The notes: generated by a model from the letters alone, not told the origin. A stretch of DNA of 64,000 bases from Moorena sp. SIO3I8 (GCF_010692325.1 NZ_JAAHHW010000006.1:1-64000); one strand, 5' to 3'; counted from the stretch's first letter, positions 1-8,592 are shown. Numbers and translations are program-made.

Positions 1-2239
1 GCATATTTCCCTTTTGTTACCAAAAGGTATTGAGTCCAACCTAAAAGGTTGTTTTACGTGAGGGTAGGTGGTGTAAATTACCCTGGGGAGTCGGCTCCCC
101 GCTTTACTTGACCAGTTCAGGTCGCGCAGTTTCCCCTCACACGGCTCCTAGGTATCTTTTTGGCTCCAGTGTATTTGTTGGTGACAACTTTGGTGAACTG
201 CCATAAGGTTATTCCCCTTTTGGTTGTTATGGTTTCCGTCTGTATGGTGGAGATGAATCCGTTCATTGTCTATGAAACCCAACCCACAATGTCCACAGGA
301 ATGGTTTTGCCTTTTTAAAGCTCTGGATGTCGCACTATCGTATAGTTTGGAGTTTCTTTTACTCCAGTAATTAAGGTCTCCATCATATGGAGACTTTGTG
401 CCCCTGACATTTACGTGTTGATTTTGTTCATACCCTACAGTTGGGAAGCCTTTCTTACATAGTTCATTGGCTTTGTACCGGTTCACTTTCTTTTCCTTTC
501 GGAATTTACGGTTTGCGGTTTTATTTAAAAACCATAACTTGTCTCTAGGGCTTTCCATGTAACAGCTTTTGTGGTAATTCCTCCATCCACGTACGATTGG
601 TGCTAGTCTTGTTGCTTTCTTTTCGGCTCCATAGTTCGAGCTGTTGACCACTGATTTAATCTTCTTTCGTATGTTCCGGTGATTTTCCACTGAGGGAATA
701 CATCGGAATTTTCCGTTTTTCTGGACGCGGAAGTTCCACCCCAGGAAGTCAAATCCGTCTGTCGTTTTGGTTATCTTGGTCTTTTCTTCGCTGATTTCCA
801 TTCCTCGGTTTCTGAGAAAGTTTTTAATTTTCTCTAGGATTTTTTCTGCGTTGTCTTTTGGTTTGAGGATTATTACCATATCGTCGGCGTATCTTATACA
901 CCTATTTTTTGGGTTTATTTCCTCTATTCCATTTAGTGCGATATTGGCTAGAAGTGGACTAACTACACCTCCTTGGGGTGTTCCTTGCTCTAGGAATTCC
1001 GGATTGACGCCCGCTTTTAGACATCTGAAAATCCCCTGTTTCAGACCCGCTGGTGCTAGCAATCTATCCATGATTGAGCTGTGGGATATGCGGTCAAAAC
1101 ACTTCTTTATGTCTAGTTCTATTACTCTTTTGTGGATGCCGTTTTGTTTTGAATTCAGATTTAAAAATAGTAGTTTTTGTGCGTCTTGGGCACATCTACC
1201 TGTTCTGAATCCATAGCTGTAGGCACTGAACGTTGCCTCGTGGGCAGGTTCTAAAGCAAATTTAGCGAGACATTGCCATGCTCTATCCCGGATTGTCGGT
1301 ACTTTCAGCATTCTTGTACCTCCATTTTTCTTGGTTATTGGGAATTCCTTCAAACCAAGGTGCGTCCAGTTTTCCCCACTAGATACTAGCATTTTAAGTA
1401 CCTCGAACCTTTCTTTGTAGGTTAGGTGTGATTTCCCATCTACTCCTGCGGTTCTTTTTCCGGTGTTGAGCTGTGTCACTTGACGGATGGCCAAAAGTTG
1501 GGCAGAACGGGATTTCATTATCAGTTTCTGTAATGACCGAGCTTTCCTCAGGTCTCCGGCTTGAACTGCTTTATAAACTCTTCTTTGTAGGCGGAAAAGG
1601 TTCCGGCGGAGTTCTTTCCACTTTTGGCTTTTCCATAGGTCACTATATCTTTTTGACATGTGTCTACCCATGCTCTCCTAGGATTTGTTTATCTTGATAC
1701 CCGTAGCCAGTTTCCGGCTACATCTTACCCGACATTAGGGATTAGGTTTGGCATAACTTACTGAAGGTTCGACTATTTCTTCAGACCTGTTTGTGCTGTC
1801 GTTTTTACTCGTTCCGTTCTAAGGATTGTTTTGACGATTTAGGGCAATCCATTTTGCCTATCCCTTCCTCGAAAGTTACAGATACCGTGGGAACAGTTCT
1901 GTGAGGATAAAAGGATGCATTCCACATTGTTTGTTCAGATTGTGGTAGGGCGATTAGACACTTTTTTAGGATTTTTGCTACTGTTACCCATGTCGCCTCC
2001 CTCTTAGCGGTAGTGTGGATAATCTGTTTTTCCTCTAATTCCGCCCTGTTGCCAGCTTCACTCTGCAAGGTTGCCGCCTTGCTCGGTGTGGCCAAGATAA
2101 GGAGTCACTTGCTTTCTCAAGGGATGGGTTTTCACCATCATCCGAAGAACAGTTAGGATTTTGAAGTTTTTCAACTTCGCGAATCCCCCTAGTCATACCT
2201 CTCCTGTTTCAGGAGGCTCCTCCTAGGAACGAGCCGCAC
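1..2239 (-). mobile_element. Group II intron, 3' end not resolved
   Basis: On the minus strand a group II 5' boundary (GTGCGGCTCG, matching GUGYG) starts at 2239. About 570 nt of structured, largely non-coding RNA sequence follow before the maturase gene at 1671. Directly after the maturase stop codon, minus strand 147 to about 127, lies GAGCCGTGTGAGGGGAAACT. This matches the 5' half of domain V plus its GAAA loop. The expected 3' half (CTCACG...CGGTTC) does not follow. Unrelated sequence intervenes, and CCCTCACGTA appears only near 67-56. The 3' splice site therefore cannot be placed and domain V may be damaged. The 5' flank carries a 24-nt small dispersed repeat. The intron family is clear from the protein; the RNA boundaries are inference. 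Confidence 0.8.
148..1671 (-). CDS. ltrA: Group II intron reverse transcriptase/maturase with HNH endonuclease
   Basis: Multifunctional intron-encoded protein of 507 residues. It assists splicing of its host intron and copies it into DNA during retrohoming. The N-terminal RT0-like region runs to about residue 80. The polymerase domain carries the catalytic YADD at residues 261-264 and the preceding QGGVVSPLLANI block. A maturase (X) segment follows around residues 330-400 (GWRNYHKS). The C-terminal HNH nuclease (about 458-500) has the CGHCG Cys pair and LHHTDGNHNNQ. All four parts are intact, so the enzyme itself may be active. The start at 1671 is supported by an AGGAGA ribosome binding site. 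The gene lies in domain IV of the intron. Weak point: the domain V that it must recognise looks disrupted downstream. Confidence 0.95.
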   Translation of the reverse strand: MGRHMSKRYSDLWKSQKWKELRRNLFRLQRRVYKAVQAGDLRKARSLQKLIMKSRSAQLLAIRQVTQLNTGKRTAGVDGKSHLTYKERFEVLKMLVSSGENWTHLGLKEFPITKKNGGTRMLKVPTIRDRAWQCLAKFALEPAHEATFSAYSYGFRTGRCAQDAQKLLFLNLNSKQNGIHKRVIELDIKKCFDRISHSSIMDRLLAPAGLKQGIFRCLKAGVNPEFLEQGTPQGGVVSPLLANIALNGIEEINPKNRCIRYADDMVIILKPKDNAEKILEKIKNFLRNRGMEISEEKTKITKTTDGFDFLGWNFRVQKNGKFRCIPSVENHRNIRKKIKSVVNSSNYGAEKKATRLAPIVRGWRNYHKSCYMESPRDKLWFLNKTANRKFRKEKKVNRYKANELCKKGFPTVGYEQNQHVNVRGTKSPYDGDLNYWSKRNSKLYDSATSRALKRQNHSCGHCGLGFIDNERIHLHHTDGNHNNQKGNNLMAVHQSCHQQIHWSQKDT

Positions 2240-2254
2240 TCCCACATCGCCTTT

Positions 2255-2278
2255 CGGCAAAGCCGACGCTACGCGAAC
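2255..2278 (-). repeat. 24-nt small dispersed repeat (SDR)
   Basis: On the minus strand this reads GTTCGCGTAGCGT followed by the palindrome CGGCTTTGCCG. It is identical to the copy inside the M23 peptidase gene at 4858-4881. It lies 16 nt outside the 5' end of the group II intron. It belongs to a family seen at least a dozen times in this window. Confidence 0.85.
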
Positions 2279-2573
2279 AGGAAAATCCCGACGGCTCCAT
2301 TGAAATCTCCCATGGCTAAATCAAGATTATATCCAGGGATTCGCAAGAGTACAAAACTCTTACTGGCTGAGCCAAACAGCCTCTAAACCCTCCCTTCGCC
2401 TAGCGGCGACCTAGGAGCATCAAACATCGGGCTTACTTGTTAGTTTTTGGTTCATGTCTTTAGCAGAGGCTTTTCAGCTTGCACATAAACCGCTGCTCTT
2501 TTGAGCGCATTAATCGGTGTTCCGATTTATCCATTCTAGCGGATATCATCGGAAAGAACAACAAATCTGGTCT

Positions 2574-2621
2574 CCAATTCCCCTCCCGTTATAGTCAAAG
2601 ACTTAGCGGGAGGGGAATTGG
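2574..2621 (+). promoter_or_regulatory. Hairpin overlapping the trmL ribosome binding site
   Basis: A perfect 15-bp inverted repeat (CCAATTCCCCTCCCG at 2574-2588 and CGGGAGGGGAATTGG at 2607-2621) encloses an 18-nt loop. Its 3' arm ends inside the GGAG Shine-Dalgarno of trmL (about 2620-2623). Folding of the mRNA would therefore sequester part of the ribosome binding site. No U-run follows, so it is not a classical terminator. The structure is seen; a regulatory role is inference. Confidence 0.55.
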
Positions 2622-2628
2622 AGTTGAA

Positions 2629-3093
2629 ATGATGGTAAAAGTTGTCTTAATCAACCCGCAAATTCCACCGAATACCGGCAATATTGCCCGAACTTGCGCC
2701 GCCACCACTACTCAATTGCACTTAGTGGGTCCGTTGGGTTTTGAAATTAGCGATCGCTACTTGAAACGAGCAGGACTAGATTATTGGCCCTATGTAGATC
2801 TTAAATATCATGATTCCCTTGATGCATTTGTCAGCTATCACCAGAAGCAAGAGGGGCGTTGGATTGGCTTTACCAAGAGAGGAACATACAACTATATCAA
2901 GTTTCAGTTTCAGCCCAAGGACTGGTTATTGTTTGGCTGCGAAACCACAGGTTTGCCTCCCCATGTCTTAGATGCTTGTCAGGCTAAAGTCTTTATCCCC
3001 ATGACCCAGCCGGGAGTTCGCAGCTTAAATCTCTCCGTCAGTGCTGCCCTTGGCTTATTTGAGGCCAGGCGTCAGTTGGGTTACTTGGAATAG
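2629..3093 (+). CDS. trmL: tRNA (cytidine(34)-2'-O)-methyltransferase TrmL
   Basis: SPOUT-class methyltransferase that 2'-O-methylates the wobble base of tRNA-Leu isoacceptors using SAM. The family is small (about 155-160 residues) and this one has 154. All three SpoU motifs are visible: NIARTCAATTT near residue 20, LLFGCETTGLP near residue 100, and the knot-forming PMTQPGVRSLNLSVSAA near residue 125. The frame stays open upstream to an ATG at 2479, but homologues begin at MVKVVLINPQIPPNTGN. Starts 2629 and 2632 are both preceded by GGAG, so the upstream 50 codons are not counted. The gene stands alone; a strong hairpin covers its ribosome binding site. Confidence 0.93.
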   Translation: MMVKVVLINPQIPPNTGNIARTCAATTTQLHLVGPLGFEISDRYLKRAGLDYWPYVDLKYHDSLDAFVSYHQKQEGRWIGFTKRGTYNYIKFQFQPKDWLLFGCETTGLPPHVLDACQAKVFIPMTQPGVRSLNLSVSAALGLFEARRQLGYLE

Positions 3094-3148
3094 GTGTTTT
3101 CTGTGTTAATAATTAGGACTTACTAAGTTTACTTGGTTTCCCCAGTCC

Positions 3149-3245
3149 TATTTGTATAAATTTTTGATATAGATTTCTTTTGTATAGATTTACTTGTATA
3201 GATTTTTCTTATAGATTTAGTTGTATCGATTTACTTGTATCGATT
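3149..3245 (+). repeat. Degenerate AT-rich tandem repeat
   Basis: About seven imperfect copies of a 12-15 nt unit resembling TTGTATAGATTTAC follow trmL, with unit drift (ATAGATTT, ATCGATTT). There is no coding potential. Confidence 0.6.
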
Positions 3246-4384
3246 TACGTTTAAGCCTTAACCGTTTAATCCTTAATTAAAGCTTAGCACTTTAATATAT
3301 CACTCCTGAAATCGGGTGTCAATAGAAATATCGACGGCGACTAAAGTCGCTGTTTCCCTCGTGCCACTGTTGCCGGACTACGATAGAAAAATTACATGGG
3401 GAGCAGCTGATTGCCCCACTCAAAACATACTTATCCCCCTTCAGGGGTTTAAACACTATAGCTAGAGTTCAAATGCCTAATTTATCCTCTACTGATGGTG
3501 TAAATAGGAAATGTCTGTATAAATGTGTAATTTTTGTGAAAAACAATCCCTCTCAGCGAATTCCCTAGGTGATCAATCAATAACTAGATTTTTAGATTTG
3601 GTTAAACTGTGTAAAAACGTTTTGTTGCACAAGTCTGTTTTAATCAGGGAAAGACGTCAAAACAAGCATCTTTGGGTAGAATCAAGGACTGTCAGCCTAC
3701 AGCTGGCCGGACGCACCTTGGTTGAATGAGTTAGTGTGTGTAGAATTACTCACCAGAAATTAAGCTATCTAGAAGACTGAAATTACTTAACACATATAAG
3801 AAATTTCTATCATAAAGAGTAGGATTACCGAGAAATTACCCATAGATTTTGCTGATATCAAATGGGGAGTGATCAGTATACCAAACCAGCTATCAGTAGA
3901 TAAAAGGAGGATTTGAAGGATTTTGTGAGCACACCATCAACTAGCAACCCACGATTAAGATCCGGGTTGATACAGGATTATACGGTTGTTGTCTTACCCA
4001 AAATTCCCGTAGAGTTCAGCTGTAATCAGTCAGTTGCTTCGAGAGTCCCATCGCTGTTTTTATGGCGCTCAAACAGAATAATCAGCAAATATGCTCGATT
4101 TTCTTGGGTTACTGAGGGTGGTTTCCCGGAGAACGCCTGATTAGCCAGTTACTTTATATGCATATATATGCAGCATATGCAGCAATCCGGAACGGCAGCC
4201 GTGGTCAATCCCGACAATATCTCTGCTATGGGATGTTGTCCACCTAGTTGTCTAAGGATAATTACCTATCAATGGCTTCAAGGTGTATCTAGCTATTGCC
4301 GTCAAGGAATAAATTTTTTAGTAGTCATGTGAGCTTGTCTAAATCAAAGAAGCACGGTAATCTTTGCTAAGTCTCCCAAATAGA
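3246..4384. other. Long spacer between trmL and the M23 peptidase gene
   Basis: No gene I can support. Several small hairpins occur (GCGACTAAAGTCGC near 3340, GGGG...CCCC near 3400-3417, CCCCTTCAGGGG near 3440). A strong AGGAGG at 3905-3910 precedes a 75-codon open frame (TTG at 3913, stop at 4140), but the spacing is only 2 nt and the translation resembles nothing I know. I looked for a c-di-AMP (ydaO) riboswitch, common before such peptidases, and did not recognise one. Confidence 0.5.
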
Positions 4385-4400
4385 TGTGATTTGGATCACA
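4385..4400 (+). promoter_or_regulatory. CRP-type operator (TGTGA-N6-TCACA)
   Basis: TGTGATTTGGATCACA matches both half-sites of the CRP consensus, which is also the consensus of cyanobacterial SyCRP1. It lies 82 nt upstream of the TTG start of the LysM/M23 gene. A further half-site (GTCACA) lies at about 4413-4418. The promoter elements themselves are not resolved. A class III cyclase gene is present at 50852-55093, so cAMP signalling is credible in this organism. Confidence 0.55.
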
Positions 4401-4482
4401 CTTTAGAAGTGAGTCACATCATTGACTGGTAAAAAATAAATCAGGAACTGTTAAGCGCTCGTCAAACACCAGGAGGACGTTT

Positions 4483-6858
4483 TTGAAAGGAACACTTACT
4501 GATAAGGTCAATCATGTTCCGACCTGTGCAGCAGAGTCATCAGATTCGCCATCGAAACTACCTGCAAGTAATCATCCGGTCGGTGCAGCAATTCCCCTTG
4601 AGGTGAACCGTAAGGCTCGTACCTCAGCAGCCATGATTGGATTGGCGATTTCCATGGGGGCATCTGGGTTACTATTACCTCAACAGGGTGATGAAGCAAT
4701 GGCATTCGAGCCAGTTGCTCCTGAGCCAAGTGGGACGAATCTACCAGCAGCCGAATTTAAGGTTACCGCTGTTTCAATCCCCTCATTGCTAAACCCGGCT
4801 AAGGAGGGACAAGGGGGTGTCGAATCAAAGCCAGCCTCACCCTCAGAACTTGCGATTCGGCAAAGCCGACGCTACGCGAACGCGAATTTTAACAAGCTCA
4901 AAACCGATGAAACTCTCCCAATAGCCAGGAAGTCTACCATTGGTGAGGTTAAGGGTACTGATGTCAAAGCCTCATCTAAGTCTGAGGGTGTAGAGCCAAA
5001 ACAGTTGCTAGCATCTGCACCAGTCTCAAAATCGGGTAACCTGTCAACGGATGCATCACAAGCTGTTTCCGACAAGACCAATAATCTTTTAAAAGCTAGA
5101 CAAGACCTAGCCCTCAAGCGCCTTCAAAAACATCGAAACCGTCTGAGCAAAAGTCTGGTTCAGTTGAGGTCCGAGGAGTTTAACAAGTCTTATGAACTGG
5201 CATCAGCGACCCTTGGTTCTAGCCCACACACTTTACCCCCTGCAGTGCTAAAACCTGAGGGTTCAGTAACACAAACATCGCAGCCCATTGTTACGGTACC
5301 TACAGCTCCGGCGCTGCTCCCACAGCCAAGGCCGAAAGTTGCTGTATCACCAGCCTTAACCCAATCAACTAGATCTGAGCCACTACCAGTGGTCATTCCA
5401 GTACCGACTCCAGAAACAACTGTCATATCGGCAGTCAAACCATCAGTTTTCAAGGTCAGTACTCCAAGAATTGCATCGGCTACAACCAAGGTAACTACAG
5501 AGCAACTAAATGTACCACAGCCAGTGGTGGTGGGAACTAGGCTGTCATCTACTGGCAACTCTTTTCACCAGGTCAAAGGTGGTGAAACCCTCGATTCTAT
5601 TGCCCGTAGTTATGGTTTATCCCGCTCAGAGCTAGTCTTAGCCAATCAGCTAGATAATCCTCACCTAATTGAAATTAATCAACAGCTGAAAATTCCTCAA
5701 TTTAGGAGATTCGATCACCAAAAGTCCTCTTTTACCTTGCTATCTAGCAATAGCCGGAAATCTAAATCTTGGAAGCCAGGAATAGCGCGACCATTGGATT
5801 TAGGAACTATCTCTGTTAAGACTTCTACTAGTAGAGATCAAATCACACCCGTATCTATACAGGAAAAACCTAAGGTAAAACCGTTAACTGAGACGATTCT
5901 GACTCAATCGACTTCAGACAGTGGTCTGTTAGCTCAGGCTAATTCCTCTATTGAAAATCAGCCCTTAGAGTCTATTAACTCTCAGCGCAACTCCTATGTT
6001 GAAAAATTAAGGGCTGATATTCTCAAGATGCGAGAAGAAATCCGGCACAATAAAACCAGCCCAGAGGAAAACAAACCAATCAACCTAGGAGTTCCTACTA
6101 ACGAGCCAGTTAACGAGCCAGTTGCTGAACCCTCAGATAAGGAGTCTAAATCTGTTGAGATCACTCCCCAGTTCAATCCTGAGAATAATCAAGCAAGCGG
6201 TACAAAAGAGTGGCAATTATTACCGCAGCCACCGACAGCTCCACAGGCTCCTATTGCTATTCCAAGACCTCAGCCACCCCGGAAAACTCGACGCAGTTCT
6301 ATTGCCATTCCTGTACCTCCACCTGAGGTATCACAACCCCGAAGGATAGCTGTAGCTCCTGCCCCACCGGAACGATTTAACCCAATAATCCGTATACCGG
6401 TAGGAAAACCTGTTTCACCAGGAGTGCCACCTCTGTCTCAACCAGATATGTACTTGCCAGATAGCCCTAACCGCTTTAACGGATATATCTGGCCAAGTAA
6501 TGGTGTGCTTACCTCAGGTTATGGTCGGCGTTGGGGACGGATGCACAAGGGCATTGATATTGCAGCTCCCATTGGGACACCGATTATGGCAGCAGCCCCT
6601 GGTGTTGTGGTCAGTGCTGGTTGGAATTCAGGTGGTTACGGTAAATTGGTGGAAATCAAGCATCCTGATGGAAGTCTGACCCTTTATGCCCACAACAGCA
6701 GAATTTTTGTGCGTCGTGGACAACAGGTTGGCCAAGGTCAACGAATTGCCGCTATGGGTAGCACAGGTTATAGCACTGGTCCTCACTTACACTTTGAGCT
6801 TCATCCCAGAGGTCGGGGAGCTGCCAATCCAATGGCCTATTTGCCTAGAAGACGGTAA
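4483..6858 (+). CDS. LysM and M23 (LytM) domain peptidoglycan endopeptidase
   Basis: Envelope protein of 791 residues predicted to bind and cut peptidoglycan cross-links. A cytoplasmic N-tail is followed by a hydrophobic segment (residues 48-65) acting as membrane anchor or signal. A long Ser/Pro/Thr-rich linker comes next, then one LysM domain (about 361-406, GETLDSIARSYGLSR), a second proline-rich linker, and a C-terminal M23 domain from about 665. Zinc ligands are visible: HKGID (His688, Asp692) and HLHFE (His768, His770). The start is TTG at 4483, with AGGAGG six nucleotides upstream. Its 24-nt in-frame insert at 4858-4881 encodes RQSRRYAN and is an SDR. A CRP-type box precedes the gene. 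The role resembles LytM factors of division or envelope maturation; the exact substrate is unknown. Confidence 0.9.
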   Translation: MKGTLTDKVNHVPTCAAESSDSPSKLPASNHPVGAAIPLEVNRKARTSAAMIGLAISMGASGLLLPQQGDEAMAFEPVAPEPSGTNLPAAEFKVTAVSIPSLLNPAKEGQGGVESKPASPSELAIRQSRRYANANFNKLKTDETLPIARKSTIGEVKGTDVKASSKSEGVEPKQLLASAPVSKSGNLSTDASQAVSDKTNNLLKARQDLALKRLQKHRNRLSKSLVQLRSEEFNKSYELASATLGSSPHTLPPAVLKPEGSVTQTSQPIVTVPTAPALLPQPRPKVAVSPALTQSTRSEPLPVVIPVPTPETTVISAVKPSVFKVSTPRIASATTKVTTEQLNVPQPVVVGTRLSSTGNSFHQVKGGETLDSIARSYGLSRSELVLANQLDNPHLIEINQQLKIPQFRRFDHQKSSFTLLSSNSRKSKSWKPGIARPLDLGTISVKTSTSRDQITPVSIQEKPKVKPLTETILTQSTSDSGLLAQANSSIENQPLESINSQRNSYVEKLRADILKMREEIRHNKTSPEENKPINLGVPTNEPVNEPVAEPSDKESKSVEITPQFNPENNQASGTKEWQLLPQPPTAPQAPIAIPRPQPPRKTRRSSIAIPVPPPEVSQPRRIAVAPAPPERFNPIIRIPVGKPVSPGVPPLSQPDMYLPDSPNRFNGYIWPSNGVLTSGYGRRWGRMHKGIDIAAPIGTPIMAAAPGVVVSAGWNSGGYGKLVEIKHPDGSLTLYAHNSRIFVRRGQQVGQGQRIAAMGSTGYSTGPHLHFELHPRGRGAANPMAYLPRRR
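4858..4881 (-). repeat. SDR inserted in frame in the M23 peptidase gene
   Basis: A 24-nt SDR identical to 2255-2278, read antisense by the gene as eight sense codons (RQSRRYAN) in the variable linker. In the opposite orientation its core GCGTAGCG could offer an amber codon. This orientation keeps the gene open. Confidence 0.85.
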
Positions 6859-7197
6859 TAAAGTGATTTCAAGGGAAGTATCCCCATCAGGCCAAATTAC
6901 CAGGTCGAAGGAGGAGACAGAGGTGAAGGGTAAGGTGAGTAAACGGAACTTTCCTACTCTTCCTCACCTTCTGGTGACAATATTTAGTATGACCCTTAGC
7001 AGCTTGAGCTAAAGGCAAAGTCTAAGCCTGAAGCCGAAATTACCTTTCCTATTTTTATTCTACCTTTTCCCTATACCCTTTTACCTGTGCCGTTCCATGG
7101 GTGCCCATGCAGTATGCCAACTAAACTTCTGTTCAAGAAAATTATTTAGATAAATTATTGGCATTGATATGTTATAGTACATAAGGGTTGAAAAAAA
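6859..7197. other. Spacer before tRNA-Met
   Basis: No gene. A weak stem (AAGGTGAG 6932-6939 with CTCACCTT 6963-6970) may help terminate the peptidase transcript. A pyrimidine-rich tract follows at about 7038-7085. Confidence 0.4.
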
Positions 7198-7270
7198 GGC
7201 TCAGTAGCTCAGTGGTTAGAGCAAGGGACTCATAAGCCCGAGGTCGCAGGTTCAAATCCCGCCTGAGCCA
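7198..7270 (+). tRNA. tRNA-Met (CAT), elongator type, with stem mismatches
   Basis: 73 nt. The acceptor stem GGCTCAG/CTGAGCC is perfect, the D-arm is GCTC...GAGC, the anticodon loop CTCATAA has anticodon CAT, and the T-loop is TTCAAAT. CCA is not encoded. Three non-pairs stand out: A27-G43 and A31-G39 in the anticodon stem, and A51-C63 in the T stem. It lacks initiator hallmarks (no C1-A72 mismatch, no triple G-C at the anticodon base). The gene is otherwise canonical, so it is either a slightly decayed copy or a lineage-specific variant. Confidence 0.85.
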
Positions 7271-7280
7271 TATAAATTAG

Positions 7281-7319
7281 CTAGTTAACTGGGCTAGCCA
7301 ACTGGGCTAGTCAACTGGA
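7281..7319 (+). repeat. Three 13-nt direct repeats
   Basis: Units CTAGTTAACTGGG, CTAGCCAACTGGG and CTAGTCAACTGGA run head to tail. They begin 11 nt after the tRNA and reach into the last codons of pyrE, so they contribute its C-terminus. Confidence 0.7.
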
Positions 7320-7922
7320 TTGATCAAGAGAACCCTGGTAGTGTTCTCGGATTTCGTTAATCGAAAACAGAGCTTGAAACATTAGCCCAGCCGACTGATA
7401 AAGCTCGGCTCCACCTTGCAGCCGGTCAACCAGGGCTATTACCAGCTCTACCTGGTAACCGGCTTCCTTAAGGCGGTCCACGGCTTTCATGGCTGATTGC
7501 CCAGTAGTCACAACATCTTCCAATACCACTACTTTGGCTCCTGTGGGCAAAGTAGGACCTTCAATGTATGCCTTGGTTCCATGACCTTTTGGCTGTTTGC
7601 GGATAATTAGACCTGGGATAGGGCAGTTTTCTAAGGCAGAAACAATGCTAACCGCACTCACGATCGGATCTGCACCTAGAGTTAAGCCAGCAACTGCTTG
7701 AGTATCAGCAGGTAGCATTGAGAATAGCAAACGTCCTATTGCCAATGCTCCTTGAGGATGAAGGGTGACCTGTTTACCATTGATGTAATAAGAGCTACGC
7801 TGCCCTGACGAAAGCACAAAATCACCCTCTTGGTAAGCGAGTTGGCAAAACAAATCCAGCAGAAAAGGTCGCAGGGTAGGTAAATCCTTTGGCATGGACA
7901 GGGCTTGAGATTGGATGTTCAT
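7311..7922 (-). CDS. pyrE: Orotate phosphoribosyltransferase
   Basis: Step five of UMP synthesis: joins orotate to PRPP, giving OMP. About 203 residues, normal family length. The PRPP-binding loop is clear (VVVLEDVVTTGQSA near residue 125), and the earlier SSGQRSSYYINGK and GADPIVSAVS segments are typical of PyrE. The reading frame extends 20 codons upstream to 7982, but that extension is not conserved-looking and has no ribosome binding site. I prefer ATG 7922, also without a strong Shine-Dalgarno. It is monocistronic and ends close to tRNA-Met on the opposite strand. The last residues are encoded by a 13-nt direct repeat. Confidence 0.93.
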   Translation of the reverse strand: MNIQSQALSMPKDLPTLRPFLLDLFCQLAYQEGDFVLSSGQRSSYYINGKQVTLHPQGALAIGRLLFSMLPADTQAVAGLTLGADPIVSAVSIVSALENCPIPGLIIRKQPKGHGTKAYIEGPTLPTGAKVVVLEDVVTTGQSAMKAVDRLKEAGYQVELVIALVDRLQGGAELYQSAGLMFQALFSINEIREHYQGSLDQSS

Positions 7923-8068
7923 GAAACTTACTGAAAAAAACCTAGAGTCAAGGGAAAATGGGAGCCTACAAGCTACCATCAAACCGGTTGATTTGGATTT
8001 GGTGGGTATTCTTTCACCCGCTGGGGTAGTTTCCCCCTAATATCGGATACTATTGAGGAAAACTACGG

Positions 8069-8536
8069 GTGATTACGATGCAAATGCGTTGGGCAAAGCT
8101 GTTTAGTGTTGTAGTTATAGCAGCCACTGCTAGTCTAGGAGCAGGTGGTGCCATAGCAGAAACTAATTCGGAGGAGTTGGAGCTAATTCCTCTAATAACC
8201 TTACCTGAGGCTTTTGAAAACGCTTTTTTTGATAACTCTGGGGACTTTTTCGAAAACAGGAGCATCAAGAGTCAAATCGATACAATTTTCGGTTCCGGAT
8301 GGCCACCTGCGTTTCCAGAACTAGCACTTGAGCGGGATGCTGAGCGTGTCAGTAATCTTTATCGGGATCTACTAGAGCAGCAGGTTTCGAGCGGTCCTGT
8401 CATTCGTACTCTGGATTTACCAAACCCCTACAATACTTCCCTACGGTTGCTAGAGCAATCGAGTGATATACCAATCCAAGTGGAAAACCAAGAATTTTTC
8501 TTGGCACCGCAGCCCATACCACAGCTGCGTAGATGA
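8069..8536 (+). CDS. Small exported protein, function unknown
   Basis: 155 residues with a good Sec signal peptide (basic MQMRWAK, then a hydrophobic run ending AGGAIAE near residue 30). The rest is acidic and soluble, without transmembrane segments or a motif I recognise, so a periplasmic location is likely. GTG at 8069 has GAGG ten nucleotides upstream; ATG at 8078 is an alternative giving the same mature protein. It is divergent from pyrE with a spacer of about 145 nt that must hold both promoters. Confidence 0.7.
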   Translation: MITMQMRWAKLFSVVVIAATASLGAGGAIAETNSEELELIPLITLPEAFENAFFDNSGDFFENRSIKSQIDTIFGSGWPPAFPELALERDAERVSNLYRDLLEQQVSSGPVIRTLDLPNPYNTSLRLLEQSSDIPIQVENQEFFLAPQPIPQLRR

Positions 8537-8592
8537 TGAGTATGGGCGAGATCAGTATGGGGTGATAGTAGTAGCTGACCGCAAGTGTCCAA

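Larger units (their letters stand above)
1672..2628. other. Intron RNA domains I-IV and flanking spacer
   Basis: From 1672 to 2239 this is the 5' RNA part of the group II intron on the minus strand. A 96-codon open frame at 1805-2095 within it has no recognisable product and is probably fortuitous. From 2240 to about 2570 the spacer holds a small dispersed repeat and no gene I can support. Confidence 0.6.

Noticed and set aside
1805-2095. 96-codon open frame on the minus strand between intron 5' end and maturase
   Set aside because: It lies in the structured RNA part of the group II intron, has no recognisable domain, and open frames there are common by chance.
3913-4140. 75-codon frame after a strong AGGAGG
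   Set aside because: The Shine-Dalgarno is only 2 nt from the TTG, the translation has no recognisable features, and no homologue is known to me.
4141-4482. c-di-AMP (ydaO) riboswitch upstream of the LysM/M23 gene
   Set aside because: Expected from family knowledge, but I could not find the conserved core sequences in order. A covariance-model scan would settle it.
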